Below, one piece after another: positions 1-8,282 of a DNA stretch of 64,000 nucleotides. The first letter of the stretch is position 1; each line of letters opens with the position of its first letter. A model generated the notes under the pieces. It did no database searches, was not told the origin of the DNA, and was given only the letters and a program-made list of their open reading frames with translations. The stretch is from positions 186,001 through 250,000 of the forward strand of contig NZ_FRAU01000004.1 in the NCBI RefSeq assembly GCF_900142415.1. Reading direction: 5' to 3'. Source of the DNA: Rhodothermus profundi. GTDB lineage: Bacteria > Bacteroidota > Rhodothermia > Rhodothermales > Rhodothermaceae. Position numbers and translations under genes: made by a program.

Positions 1-266
1 CACCCATCACCTGGGTACACCAGATCCGTACGCCCCTGCTCATCCTGCACAGCGATCAGGATCTGCGGACTGGTGTTATTCAAAGTGAAATGCTCTACAA
101 AAGCCTGAAAATTCTGGGACGCCCCGTCGAGTACGTCCGCTACCCGAAAGAAGGGCACGAATTGTCTCGTTCAGGCGATCCAAAGCGGCGCATGGACCGT
201 ATTCTCCGCATCTACGAATTCTTCATGCGTTACCTGCCTGCCGAAACGCCTTCCGCTTCGGAATGA
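1..266 (+). CDS. S9 (prolyl oligopeptidase) family peptidase, C-terminal end (partial)
   Basis: Only the last ~87 residues lie in the window; the gene enters from the left edge. The reading frame (codons begin at base 3) contains the end of an alpha/beta-hydrolase catalytic domain. HSDQD at codons ~16-20 carries the probable catalytic Asp, and KEGHEL ~30 residues later carries the catalytic His. The spacing and the RxxRI...FFMRYL tail match dipeptidyl aminopeptidase/acylaminoacyl peptidases of family S9, which cleave short peptides. The nucleophile Ser and the beta-propeller lie outside the window. The stop codon overlaps the next start by 4 bp (ATGA), so the two genes are probably cotranscribed. 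Family assignment is good; substrate is unknown. Confidence 0.8.
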   Translation, partial: PITWVHQIRTPLLILHSDQDLRTGVIQSEMLYKSLKILGRPVEYVRYPKEGHELSRSGDPKRRMDRILRIYEFFMRYLPAETPSASE

Positions 267-1048
267 GCAACCGTCTGGCCGCTGAACTTCAGCGCTGGCG
301 TCAGGCCCTGCAGCGTCTTGACCGCCAGACAGTTCTTGTCCTGCTGGCTGCGCCCCTGCTGGCCTACCTGCACCTGCTGATTGGACGGCGCCGGTTCTAC
401 CTGGACACGCTGGTGCCTATACTGACGCTTCCAGAAACGCCTCTGGCCGCCTGGGCCTGGTGGACAGGCTTGCAGGCGCTGCTGGGCTTCGTAATTCCGG
501 TGTTGCTCCTTCGTTTCGGCTTTCGTCGTCGCCTCACCGAGATCGGTCTGGGTCCGGGCGACCTGCGCTTCGGCCTGACTGTGCTGGCGGTCTACGTACC
601 AATCGTCCTGCTGGGCACCTGGGTACTTTCGGCCGACCCGGCCTTTCAGGCCATCAACCCGCGTCTGCGTCCTGCCATCCATGACTGGCTCCTCTTTGTC
701 CTGTACGAATTGCTCTTTCTGATGTACTGGATCGGCTGGGAGTACCTCTGGCGTGGGTTCGTCCTGTTCGGGACAGCACCCACCCTGGGCCTCTATGCCA
801 TCTTTGTGCAGATGTTGCCCTTTGCCGCCCTGCACGTTAACAAGCCACCTGCTGAAGCACTCCTTTCCATTCCAGGTGGACTCCTGCTAGGAGCTCTGGT
901 GTGGCGCTGCCGCACTTTCTGGATTGCCGTCCCGATTCATTTCGTGCAGATGCTGGCCCTCGACTTCTGGTGCACGCTCCGCCTGCGCACCGGGCTGAAT
1001 GGTCTCGGCCTGCAAACGCTGTGGCAGATCCTCGCCCATGGCTGGTAA
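263..1048 (+). CDS. CPBP (Abi/Rce1-type) intramembrane protease homologue with altered first motif
   Basis: A 261-residue polytopic membrane protein with about 6-7 hydrophobic segments. The CPBP/Rce1 motifs can be traced in order: GWEYLWRG in place of EExxxR, then FAALH (FxxxH) about 30 residues later, then HFVQM near the last segments. In canonical CPBP glutamic-type proteases the first motif starts with two Glu. Here the first, which corresponds to the catalytic Glu in Rce1, is Trp and only the second remains. The protein may therefore be a non-peptidase membrane scaffold or use a different mechanism; WE(F/Y)xxRG variants occur elsewhere in the family. It overlaps the upstream S9 peptidase by 4 bp, suggesting an operon. 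Confidence 0.72.
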   Translation: MSNRLAAELQRWRQALQRLDRQTVLVLLAAPLLAYLHLLIGRRRFYLDTLVPILTLPETPLAAWAWWTGLQALLGFVIPVLLLRFGFRRRLTEIGLGPGDLRFGLTVLAVYVPIVLLGTWVLSADPAFQAINPRLRPAIHDWLLFVLYELLFLMYWIGWEYLWRGFVLFGTAPTLGLYAIFVQMLPFAALHVNKPPAEALLSIPGGLLLGALVWRCRTFWIAVPIHFVQMLALDFWCTLRLRTGLNGLGLQTLWQILAHGW

Positions 1049-1144
1049 CCCCTCCCTGTTGCGCTGGAGGCACCACACGCAGCTTTCTGGCCGCTCTGGC
1101 CTCGCCCATGCCCTGCGCAGAGCTACAACCGCTGGAGATATCCC

Positions 1145-2176
1145 CTACGGGGGAGAAGTGGCGAATACAAGTGCAAGCGTAAGCATGTGCAGGGGAGGCA
1201 ATCCCAGACGTTCAAGCTGTACAGTGTAGCCTGCGGTGAGCGGCAAATTGCCCAGATGGGTTGCCAGCATAAAGCCTGCGGCCGGCTGCCAGCCGCCCGC
1301 TTCGGGAAGACGTCCGATACGGTCCAGTCCGCCCAGCACGGCAAACGCCTTGCTTAACCGATAGGTAGCGCCTAACCGGAGTTGTCCCTTCCGCGCCCAG
1401 CGTCGCTCCGAAACCAGTCCTTCGCGAGGCGCATCGCCCACAAGCTGCACGCGGCGCCTGCGCACCTCGACAGAAGTGAACGCCACCTGGTACTCGCCCA
1501 GTAACCGCAGGCGTCCGGCCAGCACCTGCCACGATGCCCCCACGCGCACGCGGATAGGGAAACGATCCGAGGTAGTACTGCCCTGCTGCGGTCCGTAGAG
1601 ATCGGCAGTGTTCCAGGTATAGCGGGCCAGCACGTCATCAATTGCCAGCCCCAGATGTAACGATTCAGACGCCTGGTAAAGCAGCCCCAGATCAAGTCCT
1701 ATGCTCTGCACCGGGCGCAGCCCCTCAAACAGATCGGCGCGAAAGAATTGCAATCCCAGCCCCAGGGTAAGGCGATGGCTTACCTGGGTGCCAAAAGCCA
1801 CCAGCAACGCGTATTCATCGGTGCGGTAGGTCTGCGTGTGGTAGCCACTGGCGTCACGTCCGTCGATATTACGCACGCCGGCATGGCGGAGCACCACGGC
1901 AATACCAGCTCGCGGCGGCATGCGCGTTGCCAATTGGACACTCTGCAACTCCCGGTCCAGTGCCATCAACGCACTGCTGAGCGCCAGGACAGGTTGCGTG
2001 GTAAAGACGGCCAGAGCCGGATTGTAGTAGGCAGCCGCTCCTTCCACATCGGCCACCAGGGCCTGCCCGAGCGCCAGCGCCCGAGCATCCAGCCCCATCC
2101 GAGCGAAAATACCGGCTTCCTGCGCCTGAGCCAGCCCAGCCCAGCTCAACACAACCAGTAAGACAATCCGCTTCAT
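1145..2176 (-). CDS. PorV/PorQ-like outer-membrane beta-barrel protein
   Basis: 343 residues with a clear signal peptide (cleavage probably after AQA, residues ~17-19). The mature N-terminus has the hallmark of the PorV/PorQ/UPF0164 family: a G-D-A-R-A-L-A-L-G-Q-A stretch, then an EGAAAYYNPA motif at residues ~45-54. The rest alternates hydrophobic and polar residues as in amphipathic strands and ends in a Phe-containing strand (LTLALVFATSPP). Such FadL-like barrels sit in the outer membrane; PorV shuttles and PorQ anchors type IX secretion substrates. It is the last gene of a three-gene reverse operon and overlaps the BNR protein by 4 bp. That partner has a T9SS-like tail, so a secretion or anchoring role is plausible but inferred. 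Confidence 0.75.
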   Translation of the reverse strand: MKRIVLLVVLSWAGLAQAQEAGIFARMGLDARALALGQALVADVEGAAAYYNPALAVFTTQPVLALSSALMALDRELQSVQLATRMPPRAGIAVVLRHAGVRNIDGRDASGYHTQTYRTDEYALLVAFGTQVSHRLTLGLGLQFFRADLFEGLRPVQSIGLDLGLLYQASESLHLGLAIDDVLARYTWNTADLYGPQQGSTTSDRFPIRVRVGASWQVLAGRLRLLGEYQVAFTSVEVRRRRVQLVGDAPREGLVSERRWARKGQLRLGATYRLSKAFAVLGGLDRIGRLPEAGGWQPAAGFMLATHLGNLPLTAGYTVQLERLGLPPLHMLTLALVFATSPP

Positions 2177-3756
2177 TCGATTACTAGAATTTTGCCCCAG
2201 TAGGTGGCCGTTCCTATTTCTACCGCATAGAAATAGACGCCATTGGCCACACGCACGCCTCGAGCATCCAGTCCATCCCAGATCACTTCATGCGGCCCAG
2301 CGGCCTGCGTTCCGTCAAAAAGCGTACGCATGCGTTGCAGGCTGAAGTCAAACACATGCACCCGTACAGAAGCCGTTCGATCCAGTTCGTAGCGAATGCG
2401 CACAAACGCATCCAGGGCCGGAGAAAACGGGTTCGGATAGGCATACGTATCAACGCGCGGAATTGCCGGCGACGGCTGCTCAGGGCGCAGAGGGACTTCT
2501 GCCCGAAACAGCCGCCAGGTGCGGCCCCCGTCGTCGCTGCGCAGCAGTCCATCCGAGGTACCGATCCACAGATGCGACCGGGTTACGGCTACGGCCAGCA
2601 CCCGCACGTTAGGACGGAGCATGCGTCCCGAGGCTGCATCGTAAAAATCACGGATCGTTTGCCAGGTTTGACCTTGATCTGTCGAAATGAACAGGCCATT
2701 GTCCCCTGCAGCATAGACCGTGTCGCCCCGAAACGCGAAGTCGTTGATACGCTCCCCCCGCAGTACCTGTTGAAACGTGCGTCCTCCATCAGCGGTGCGG
2801 GTAATCCCGGAGGTCTCTCCAGGAATCTCTCCGGCCGGTCGTGTGGCGAACCAGAGCACCCGTTGCCCGTTGGGCCGCCGTTGCTCTCCGATCGCTACAA
2901 TCCAGTTGCCGGTAGGCGCGTTGGGACGGCCGTCATTGAAGAAACGATCCCAGCTTAACCCGCCATCTGGCGAACGGTTAATTCCACCGGCCGTGCCAGC
3001 CCAGACCGTTCCTTCCTCATCTACATGCACGGCAAAGGCGAAATAATTATTGTAGCGATCAAGGACACTGGTAGGTGGTGCCACCCGAAAGGAATACGGC
3101 TGATCGGGCCGTAAGCCGTCGAGCGTGTCGGGAGGCAGAACGGCCCGGTGCCAGGTGCGCCCAAAGTCGTCGGAGTAGCGCAATCCGCCGTACCAGCTCG
3201 CTGCCCAGAGACGTCCCCGTCGACGGTCGTAGGCCAGATCAAACGTTGTGGCCAACTGAGGAGCGACAACGGGCTCTGCGGGAAGCCGTGAGATGCCATA
3301 GACAATCACCGTATCTGCAGGAGCGTCGAGGGGAGGGAAGCGAAAGCGCCAGCTTTGCCCGCCATCCGTAGAGACAACCAGGCCAACCGCTTCAAACACA
3401 TCGTCCGCCACACCGTCGCCGTTCAGATCCGCCTGGTAGCGCGTGCCCAGGCTGGCCCAGATTGTGTCGCCCACCACCAGCAGCGCGTAGACGCGCCCGC
3501 GTCCCTGAGTGATCGAATCGACGCGGGCTCGATACCAGGTCCGTCCCCCGTCAAAGGTCAGGTCCAGCCGCGGTCCTACCCAGAGCGAATCTCCCCGCGC
3601 TGCCAGATTACTCACAAAGTTTTCAGCGATGCCTGCCACTGGCATCAGCTCGGCCACGCGTCGGCTCCAGTCCACTTTGGACTGGCTGCGCCCCTCTCCG
3701 AGCGACAGCCCCAGCAGCAGACCGATCCAGACCAACCGTTTACTCCACAACCACAT
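2173..3756 (-). CDS. Secreted BNR/sortilin-repeat protein with FlgD/T9SS-like C-terminal domain
   Basis: About 527 residues from the ATG at 3756, chosen because it gives a classic signal peptide (WLWSKRL then a hydrophobic stretch ending ...SLGEGRSQ) and has AGAGGTG just upstream; the frame is open for 27 more codons. The body contains repeated Asp-box/BNR-like motifs (SxDGGxxWxR: STDGGQSWRF, SPDGGLSWDR, TADGGRTFQQ, STDQGQTWQT, SDDGGRTWRL) typical of beta-propellers. The last ~95 residues begin YPNPF, run through VHVFD and WDGLD, and end GVYFYAVEIG...KILVIE, the FlgD Ig-like/T9SS sorting-tail pattern. It overlaps the upstream lipoprotein gene by 17 bp. Likely exported and surface-bound; ligand unknown. 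Confidence 0.8.
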   Translation of the reverse strand: MWLWSKRLVWIGLLLGLSLGEGRSQSKVDWSRRVAELMPVAGIAENFVSNLAARGDSLWVGPRLDLTFDGGRTWYRARVDSITQGRGRVYALLVVGDTIWASLGTRYQADLNGDGVADDVFEAVGLVVSTDGGQSWRFRFPPLDAPADTVIVYGISRLPAEPVVAPQLATTFDLAYDRRRGRLWAASWYGGLRYSDDFGRTWHRAVLPPDTLDGLRPDQPYSFRVAPPTSVLDRYNNYFAFAVHVDEEGTVWAGTAGGINRSPDGGLSWDRFFNDGRPNAPTGNWIVAIGEQRRPNGQRVLWFATRPAGEIPGETSGITRTADGGRTFQQVLRGERINDFAFRGDTVYAAGDNGLFISTDQGQTWQTIRDFYDAASGRMLRPNVRVLAVAVTRSHLWIGTSDGLLRSDDGGRTWRLFRAEVPLRPEQPSPAIPRVDTYAYPNPFSPALDAFVRIRYELDRTASVRVHVFDFSLQRMRTLFDGTQAAGPHEVIWDGLDARGVRVANGVYFYAVEIGTATYWGKILVIE

Positions 3757-4552
3757 GTCGGCGCACCTCTTCACTGGTGAGTCCTGTGCGATCAATAGCC
3801 TGAAAGGCAAACGTATAGGTACCGGGCACGTTGTCATGAGCCAACGAGAGCGTCATGGTAAACAGACTGTCGCCTGCTACAGCATCACCGCTGTTCGGAA
3901 TCCCTCCGCAGATGCCTTTGCTTCCGTCATCACACAGCAGAATGGGCGCTCCTTCGTTGACCCGCAGCTCTACCCGCAGAATGTTCTCCAGTCCGTCGGG
4001 ATCTGACACGCGGGCCACGACCTGAAAGACGACGGGTGGCTCGCCAGGCGCAGGTCGTCGGAGCGTATCGGGCACCTGGACCGCTTCGATAACGGGAGGT
4101 CCTCCAGTAGCCCAGAACCAGAGCGTACCGCGCACCTGATTGCTAAGCCGTTGTTCATTATCCACGGCATAGACCAGAACCGTGTAGGGCCCCACCTGGG
4201 CTCGATGAAGCCGCAGGATGGTCTGGCCTGCGTACCGATCTCCCCCGATTGCCTCCAGCGTACCGGTTGCCACCGGTTCCGGGGTACTTAGCGGAGCCTG
4301 CACCACAAAAGCCACCTGGACGACCTGACCGTCTGGATCATGCGCGCGTACGGCTATGGAGAGAGGAATAAACGCTGTATCTCCCTGGATCTGAGCAGGC
4401 GGCAGGGTATTAAAGTCGACCGAATCCGGCGTAAAGGACAGCTCCGATACCACTGGAGGACGTCCCTCCAGCGATGGTGCGCCTGGCAGGGCGTCGCACC
4501 CCCACAGCAATCCGCCCGCCAATCCCAGCAGCCAGAAAAAAAGATGACGCAT
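3740..4552 (-). CDS. Putative lipoprotein with Ig-like repeats
   Basis: 270 residues. The N-terminus (MRHLFFWLLGLAGGLLWGC) is a lipoprotein signal peptide with a lipobox ending at Cys19, so the protein should be lipidated and kept in the envelope. The mature part shows two or three repeated ~80-residue beta-rich units containing a D-P-D-G motif (AHDPDGQVVQV, VSDPDGLENI), typical of Ig-like/cadherin-like folds, plus a Cys pair near CDDGSKGIC. It is the first gene of the operon with the BNR protein and the PorV/PorQ-like barrel. I recognise no enzyme motif. A structural or adhesive role is inferred only from fold type and neighbours. Confidence 0.65.
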   Translation of the reverse strand: MRHLFFWLLGLAGGLLWGCDALPGAPSLEGRPPVVSELSFTPDSVDFNTLPPAQIQGDTAFIPLSIAVRAHDPDGQVVQVAFVVQAPLSTPEPVATGTLEAIGGDRYAGQTILRLHRAQVGPYTVLVYAVDNEQRLSNQVRGTLWFWATGGPPVIEAVQVPDTLRRPAPGEPPVVFQVVARVSDPDGLENILRVELRVNEGAPILLCDDGSKGICGGIPNSGDAVAGDSLFTMTLSLAHDNVPGTYTFAFQAIDRTGLTSEEVRRHVVVE

Positions 4553-4670
4553 GGGTAAGCTAAATGCTATCCGCTCAGCGGCTCACGTCGTACCGATGTT
4601 TCATAGGCGCGGGCGGGAGAAACGTTGCGCGTTTTCCGAAAGATACATTACGATCGCCTTGCCGTACGGA

Positions 4671-5897
4671 TCAAATCAGGTACAACGGGCGCATGCTGAA
4701 GCACAGCACAAAGATAACAATAGCGGTCCACCCCAGCACCCGTTGCCTGCGCGTAAGCGTCAACCGGTATCCTACGGGAGGGTGATCCACGCGAATAAGG
4801 TAAAGAATTATCAGACTCCAGAGAAACCAGCCGCTATGCCCGAGCCAGCCGACCCAGTCCGCCAGGCGAGGAGCTAACGCGGCCAGCACCATAAGCCCCA
4901 GCAGCGCCGGCGCCACGACGCGATGGTCTCCTTCAAAAAGTCGATGCAAATACAGGTATAGCACCAGCGCCAAGCCAAACCAGGCAGCCGGCTCCAGCCA
5001 CCAGATGCCTTCCTGCAACAGCGGCGGCAACGTTTCCAGGGCAAAGCCAATGGTAGCTGACACAAGCAGGGTGAGCACAAAGACGCGGGCTAGCCGTCGG
5101 TGCCATTTGCGTCCAAAAAGAGCATATAGTACGTGCCCACCATCAAGCTGCCCTACTGGCAGCAGGTTCAACGCCGTAAAGAACAACCCCAGCCAGGCCG
5201 CAAACAGGGTAGGATAGTGGTACAGCTCGTACATAGGGGGCACATTCGGAAAAAAGCGAGCCAGGGTATCAAACAGCAGGGTGGGGCCTAACACGAGCGT
5301 CACACTGTTCGGATCGGCGGCTGGAAGGGGAGCCGATGGGAAACGGCCGTGCGCCAGAATGTACGCCTTGAGGGCTTCGTGGCCGGGCACGTCCAGCAGA
5401 TACGTAGGCGGTGGTAGCGTCAGCAGGGCATAAAGCAGCACAATCAGCGCCACGACAAAGCCGGCCAGTGGGCCGGCTACTCCGATATCGAACAGCGCGC
5501 GCGTGTCGGGAATGGGCTCCCGAATGCGAATGACGGCTCCAAAAGTTCCAATCCCATTGAACGGAAAGGGAATGTAATAGGGCAGGCTGGTGTCGATGCG
5601 ATGAGCGCGAGCGGCCAGGTAGTGCCCGAATTCATGCACCGTCAGAATGAGTAGCAAGGGCAGGCTAAAACGTAATCCATCGGCCAACAGGGCGCTGTAC
5701 CCGACGCGTTCGTACAGTAGCCATCGACCGGCCCAGTCAGGCCAGGTCAGAGTTGTTGAAACCAGCGTCAGGGCGAACAGCAGCAAATGCAGCCATACCC
5801 GCTGCGGCCGCCGAGGCGTAACGTTGACCGCTTCCCGCAAGCGAAAGCCCGGGATTGGCTCCAAAGGTACCTCCGGCTTTGTTCTACATCGGCCCAC
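4671..5897 (-). CDS. Site-2 protease family (M50) membrane metalloprotease
   Basis: 408 residues from a GTG start. The zinc-binding HEFGH lies at residues 88-92 inside a hydrophobic segment, and the second motif NLLPVGQLDGGH at 244-255 supplies the third ligand Asp. Several further transmembrane segments follow and the C-terminus is basic. These are the S2P/M50 signatures; the long spacing and the LPVGQLDGGH form resemble the EGY1-like branch. Family members cut substrates within the membrane, often in stress signalling. No PDZ domain is visible. It follows the aminotransferase by 35 bp on the same strand and may be cotranscribed. The start is uncertain because no ATG lies near the expected N-terminus. 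Confidence 0.85.
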   Translation of the reverse strand: MGRCRTKPEVPLEPIPGFRLREAVNVTPRRPQRVWLHLLLFALTLVSTTLTWPDWAGRWLLYERVGYSALLADGLRFSLPLLLILTVHEFGHYLAARAHRIDTSLPYYIPFPFNGIGTFGAVIRIREPIPDTRALFDIGVAGPLAGFVVALIVLLYALLTLPPPTYLLDVPGHEALKAYILAHGRFPSAPLPAADPNSVTLVLGPTLLFDTLARFFPNVPPMYELYHYPTLFAAWLGLFFTALNLLPVGQLDGGHVLYALFGRKWHRRLARVFVLTLLVSATIGFALETLPPLLQEGIWWLEPAAWFGLALVLYLYLHRLFEGDHRVVAPALLGLMVLAALAPRLADWVGWLGHSGWFLWSLIILYLIRVDHPPVGYRLTLTRRQRVLGWTAIVIFVLCFSMRPLYLI

Positions 5898-5932
5898 TCA
5901 TACGATCTGGCCGCCCAAAAGCTTCCGCCGAT

Positions 5933-7141
5933 TCATTGCAGAGCGGCCAGCCCGGCTTCAATACGTTCCATGGCTTCCCGAAGGTCTTCCATCGAGGCTG
6001 CGTACGAAATGCGCAGACCATTCGGGTCTCCAAAAGCCTGCCCGGGCACGAGGGCTACATGGCACTGCTCCAACAGATACAAGCAAAGCGATTCACTGTC
6101 GGTAATGGTTTGCCCATCAGGGGTGCGACGTCCGTAGAAGGCAGACACCTGAGGAAACAGATAGAAGGCCCCCTCAGGCTTTGGACAGGTGATGCCTTCT
6201 ATAGCCTGCAGCCGCTCCAGCACGAAATCGCGGCGTTGCCGGAAAGCTGCGACCATCTCCTGGATAGGGGCCTTATCCATCTGGAGCGCAGCCAGCCCGG
6301 CTTTCTGGGAGATGCTGCAGGGCGCTGAAGTAAACTGGCTTTGCACCTTGGCCGCTGCCCGGACAATAGGTTGCTCCGCTGCCAGATACCCCAGTCGCCA
6401 CCCGGTCATAGCAAAGCCTTTTGAGAAGCCGTTCACCGTAATGGTCCGCGCTTTCATGCCGGGCAGGCGCGCAAACGAGAGATGCTCGGCATCAAATAGA
6501 ATGTACTCATAGATTTCATCCGAAAGCACGTAGACATGCTCATGCCGCCGCAGCACCTCAGCCAGGGCCTCCAGTTCTTCGGGCGTATAAACCGTTCCCG
6601 TCGGATTCGAAGGAGAACAGAGAATAAGCAGACGCGTGCGCTCCGTAATGGCCGCTTCCAGTTGCGCGGGCGTCAGGCGATAGCCGGTTTCGACCGAAGT
6701 GGGCAGAATGACCGGTGTAGCTCCGGCCAACCGAACCATCTCCGGATAGCTAACCCAGTAGGGCGCCGGAATCAGCACTTCGTCTTCAGGACGGCAGAGT
6801 ACTTCGATGGCCATCGCTACGGCCTGCTTGGCTCCGTTCGTGCAGAGAATCTGATCGGGCGTGTATTCGAGGCCATTTTCTTCAGCCAACTTGCGACAGA
6901 TGGCCTCCCGGAGCTCAAGCATGCCGGCGTTTTCCGTGTAGTGCGTAAATCCTTCACGAATAGCCTGAATAGCAGCTTCCGTAATGGGGGCCGGCGTATC
7001 AAAATCTGGCTCCCCTGCGCTCAGCCCGATAACCGGCTTGCCTTCGCGGCGCAATTGCCTGGCCCGAGCCGTCATGGCCAGCGTAGCCGACGGCTGCACG
7101 GCCATAACCCGGGGATTCAGCGCATCAAGCTGTACCGACAT
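5933..7141 (-). CDS. Class I pyridoxal-phosphate aminotransferase (aspartate aminotransferase-like)
   Basis: 402 residues, the normal length for fold-type I aspartate aminotransferases. Visible landmarks are SAGEPDFDTP near residue 41 (substrate-binding loop of class I-beta enzymes), SPSNPTG at ~176-182, SDEIYEY at ~207-213, and NGFSKGFAMTGWRLGY, in which Lys241 is the Schiff-base lysine for PLP. The reaction is transfer of an amino group between aspartate (or a related amino acid) and 2-oxoglutarate in the cytoplasm. The class I-beta group also includes prephenate/aspartate aminotransferases, so the substrate range is not settled. A 79-bp gap upstream holds a TTGACG/CGTCAA inverted repeat. 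Confidence 0.92.
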   Translation of the reverse strand: MSVQLDALNPRVMAVQPSATLAMTARARQLRREGKPVIGLSAGEPDFDTPAPITEAAIQAIREGFTHYTENAGMLELREAICRKLAEENGLEYTPDQILCTNGAKQAVAMAIEVLCRPEDEVLIPAPYWVSYPEMVRLAGATPVILPTSVETGYRLTPAQLEAAITERTRLLILCSPSNPTGTVYTPEELEALAEVLRRHEHVYVLSDEIYEYILFDAEHLSFARLPGMKARTITVNGFSKGFAMTGWRLGYLAAEQPIVRAAAKVQSQFTSAPCSISQKAGLAALQMDKAPIQEMVAAFRQRRDFVLERLQAIEGITCPKPEGAFYLFPQVSAFYGRRTPDGQTITDSESLCLYLLEQCHVALVPGQAFGDPNGLRISYAASMEDLREAMERIEAGLAALQ

Positions 7142-7155
7142 GGGCGACTCTGAAG

Positions 7156-7181
7156 TTGACGAACAAATCCCTTTGCGTCAA
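7156..7181. promoter_or_regulatory. Inverted repeat TTGACG-N14-CGTCAA upstream of the aminotransferase
   Basis: Two perfect 6-base arms (7156-7161 and 7176-7181) lie 15 bp upstream of the aminotransferase start at 7141. The reverse-strand arm also reads as a -35-like TTGACG, so an operator overlapping a promoter is possible. A 6-base inverted repeat can arise by chance and no good -10 is visible. Confidence 0.25.
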
Positions 7182-7220
7182 AAGATTTGCGCGGAAAGTT
7201 AATGGCAAAATGGCCGCGCT

Positions 7221-7715
7221 TCAACGGCCAGCACGTTTCTTCCGCAGCGCTTCAACAACAGGAGGGGGCACGAACAGACTCACGTCGCCTCCCCACCGAT
7301 GAATCTCCCGCACAATCGACGAGCTAATCATCGCGTATGCCTCCGAAGTCATCAGAAAAACTGTCTCCAACTCGGGGTAGAGGCGCCGATTCGCAAAGGC
7401 CATGCGAAACTCATACTCAAAATCGCTCACCTGCCGCAGTCCTCGGACCAACGCGGTAGCACCACGGGCCCGGGCATGGTCGACAAGTAATCCCTCAAAG
7501 GCCACTACTTCAACGCGGTCCAGGTGCGCAGTGCACTGTCGAATCAATTCGCACCGTTCCTCAATAGAAAAAAGTGGCTCCTTGCCAATGTTGACAGCTA
7601 CGGTCACCTCCACCCGATCAAAGATGCGCAGCGCTCGCTCCACAATATCGAGATGACCATAGGTAAACGGATCAAACGAGCCAGGATAAAGGGCCAGCCG
7701 TTCTCGCATAGGCAT
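7221..7715 (-). CDS. coaD: Pantetheine-phosphate adenylyltransferase
   Basis: 164 residues, the standard CoaD length. The N-terminus has YPGSFDPFTYGHLDI, the GSFDPxxxGH nucleotidyltransferase signature with the catalytic His. The C-terminal ATP-binding region has MISSSIVREI, equivalent to the ISSTxVR motif. The enzyme adenylylates 4'-phosphopantetheine to dephospho-CoA, the penultimate step of CoA synthesis. The gene overlaps the rsmD stop by one base, and rsmD-coaD adjacency is very common in bacteria, so they are cotranscribed. A second ATG at 7709 is an equally good start. Confidence 0.97.
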   Translation of the reverse strand: MPMRERLALYPGSFDPFTYGHLDIVERALRIFDRVEVTVAVNIGKEPLFSIEERCELIRQCTAHLDRVEVVAFEGLLVDHARARGATALVRGLRQVSDFEYEFRMAFANRRLYPELETVFLMTSEAYAMISSSIVREIHRWGGDVSLFVPPPVVEALRKKRAGR

Positions 7716-8263
7716 TAGCGCTTGACAGGTTGCGGGCGAAACACCGAGACGATTGTGCGGCCATAACGCCGACTGGTATCCAGATGGGGATGTCCCTCAA
7801 ACTTGTGACGCTTATCGTGTTCAAGCACAAACAGGCCATGTGGCTTCAGATGGGGAAATGCCATCTCGGGAAGCTGCGGCAGCTCAGGGAGATCGTAGGG
7901 AGGATCAGCCAGGATTAAATCGAACGGCGGGCCGCTGTAGCGGCGCAGATACGCAACGGCATCGCCCCGAATAAACACACAGGCCTCTTCTACCCCCAGC
8001 GCGCGTGCGTTTTCGCGGGCATAGGCCAGGACAGGCCCCTGGAGCTCAACAAACGTAACCGCCGCAGCACCCCGACTGATGGCCTCCAGCCCCAGCGCGC
8101 CGGTGCCTGCAAACAGATCCAGCACATCGGCGCCTTCCAGGTCCATGCGGCTTTCAACGAGATGAAACAGGGACTCTCGCGTGCGGTCCGTTGTTGGACG
8201 GGTTAGATGTCCTTGAGGCGCGCGCAGCGTTTTGCGACGAAATCGTCCGGCAATGATTCGCAT
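7715..8263 (-). CDS. rsmD: 16S rRNA (guanine966-N2)-methyltransferase
   Basis: 182 residues. The start MRIIAGRFRRKTL and the following RPTTDRTRESLF are diagnostic for RsmD. The SAM-binding motif I is DLFAGTGALGLEA and the catalytic motif IV is LADPPYDLP (N2-guanine DPPY type). It methylates G966 of 16S rRNA during 30S assembly. It sits between the DUF3822-like gene (19 bp away) and coaD (1-bp overlap) in a reverse-strand operon. Confidence 0.97.
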   Translation of the reverse strand: MRIIAGRFRRKTLRAPQGHLTRPTTDRTRESLFHLVESRMDLEGADVLDLFAGTGALGLEAISRGAAAVTFVELQGPVLAYARENARALGVEEACVFIRGDAVAYLRRYSGPPFDLILADPPYDLPELPQLPEMAFPHLKPHGLFVLEHDKRHKFEGHPHLDTSRRYGRTIVSVFRPQPVKR

Positions 8264-8282
8264 AGCGCAGCCTCCGCTCTGC

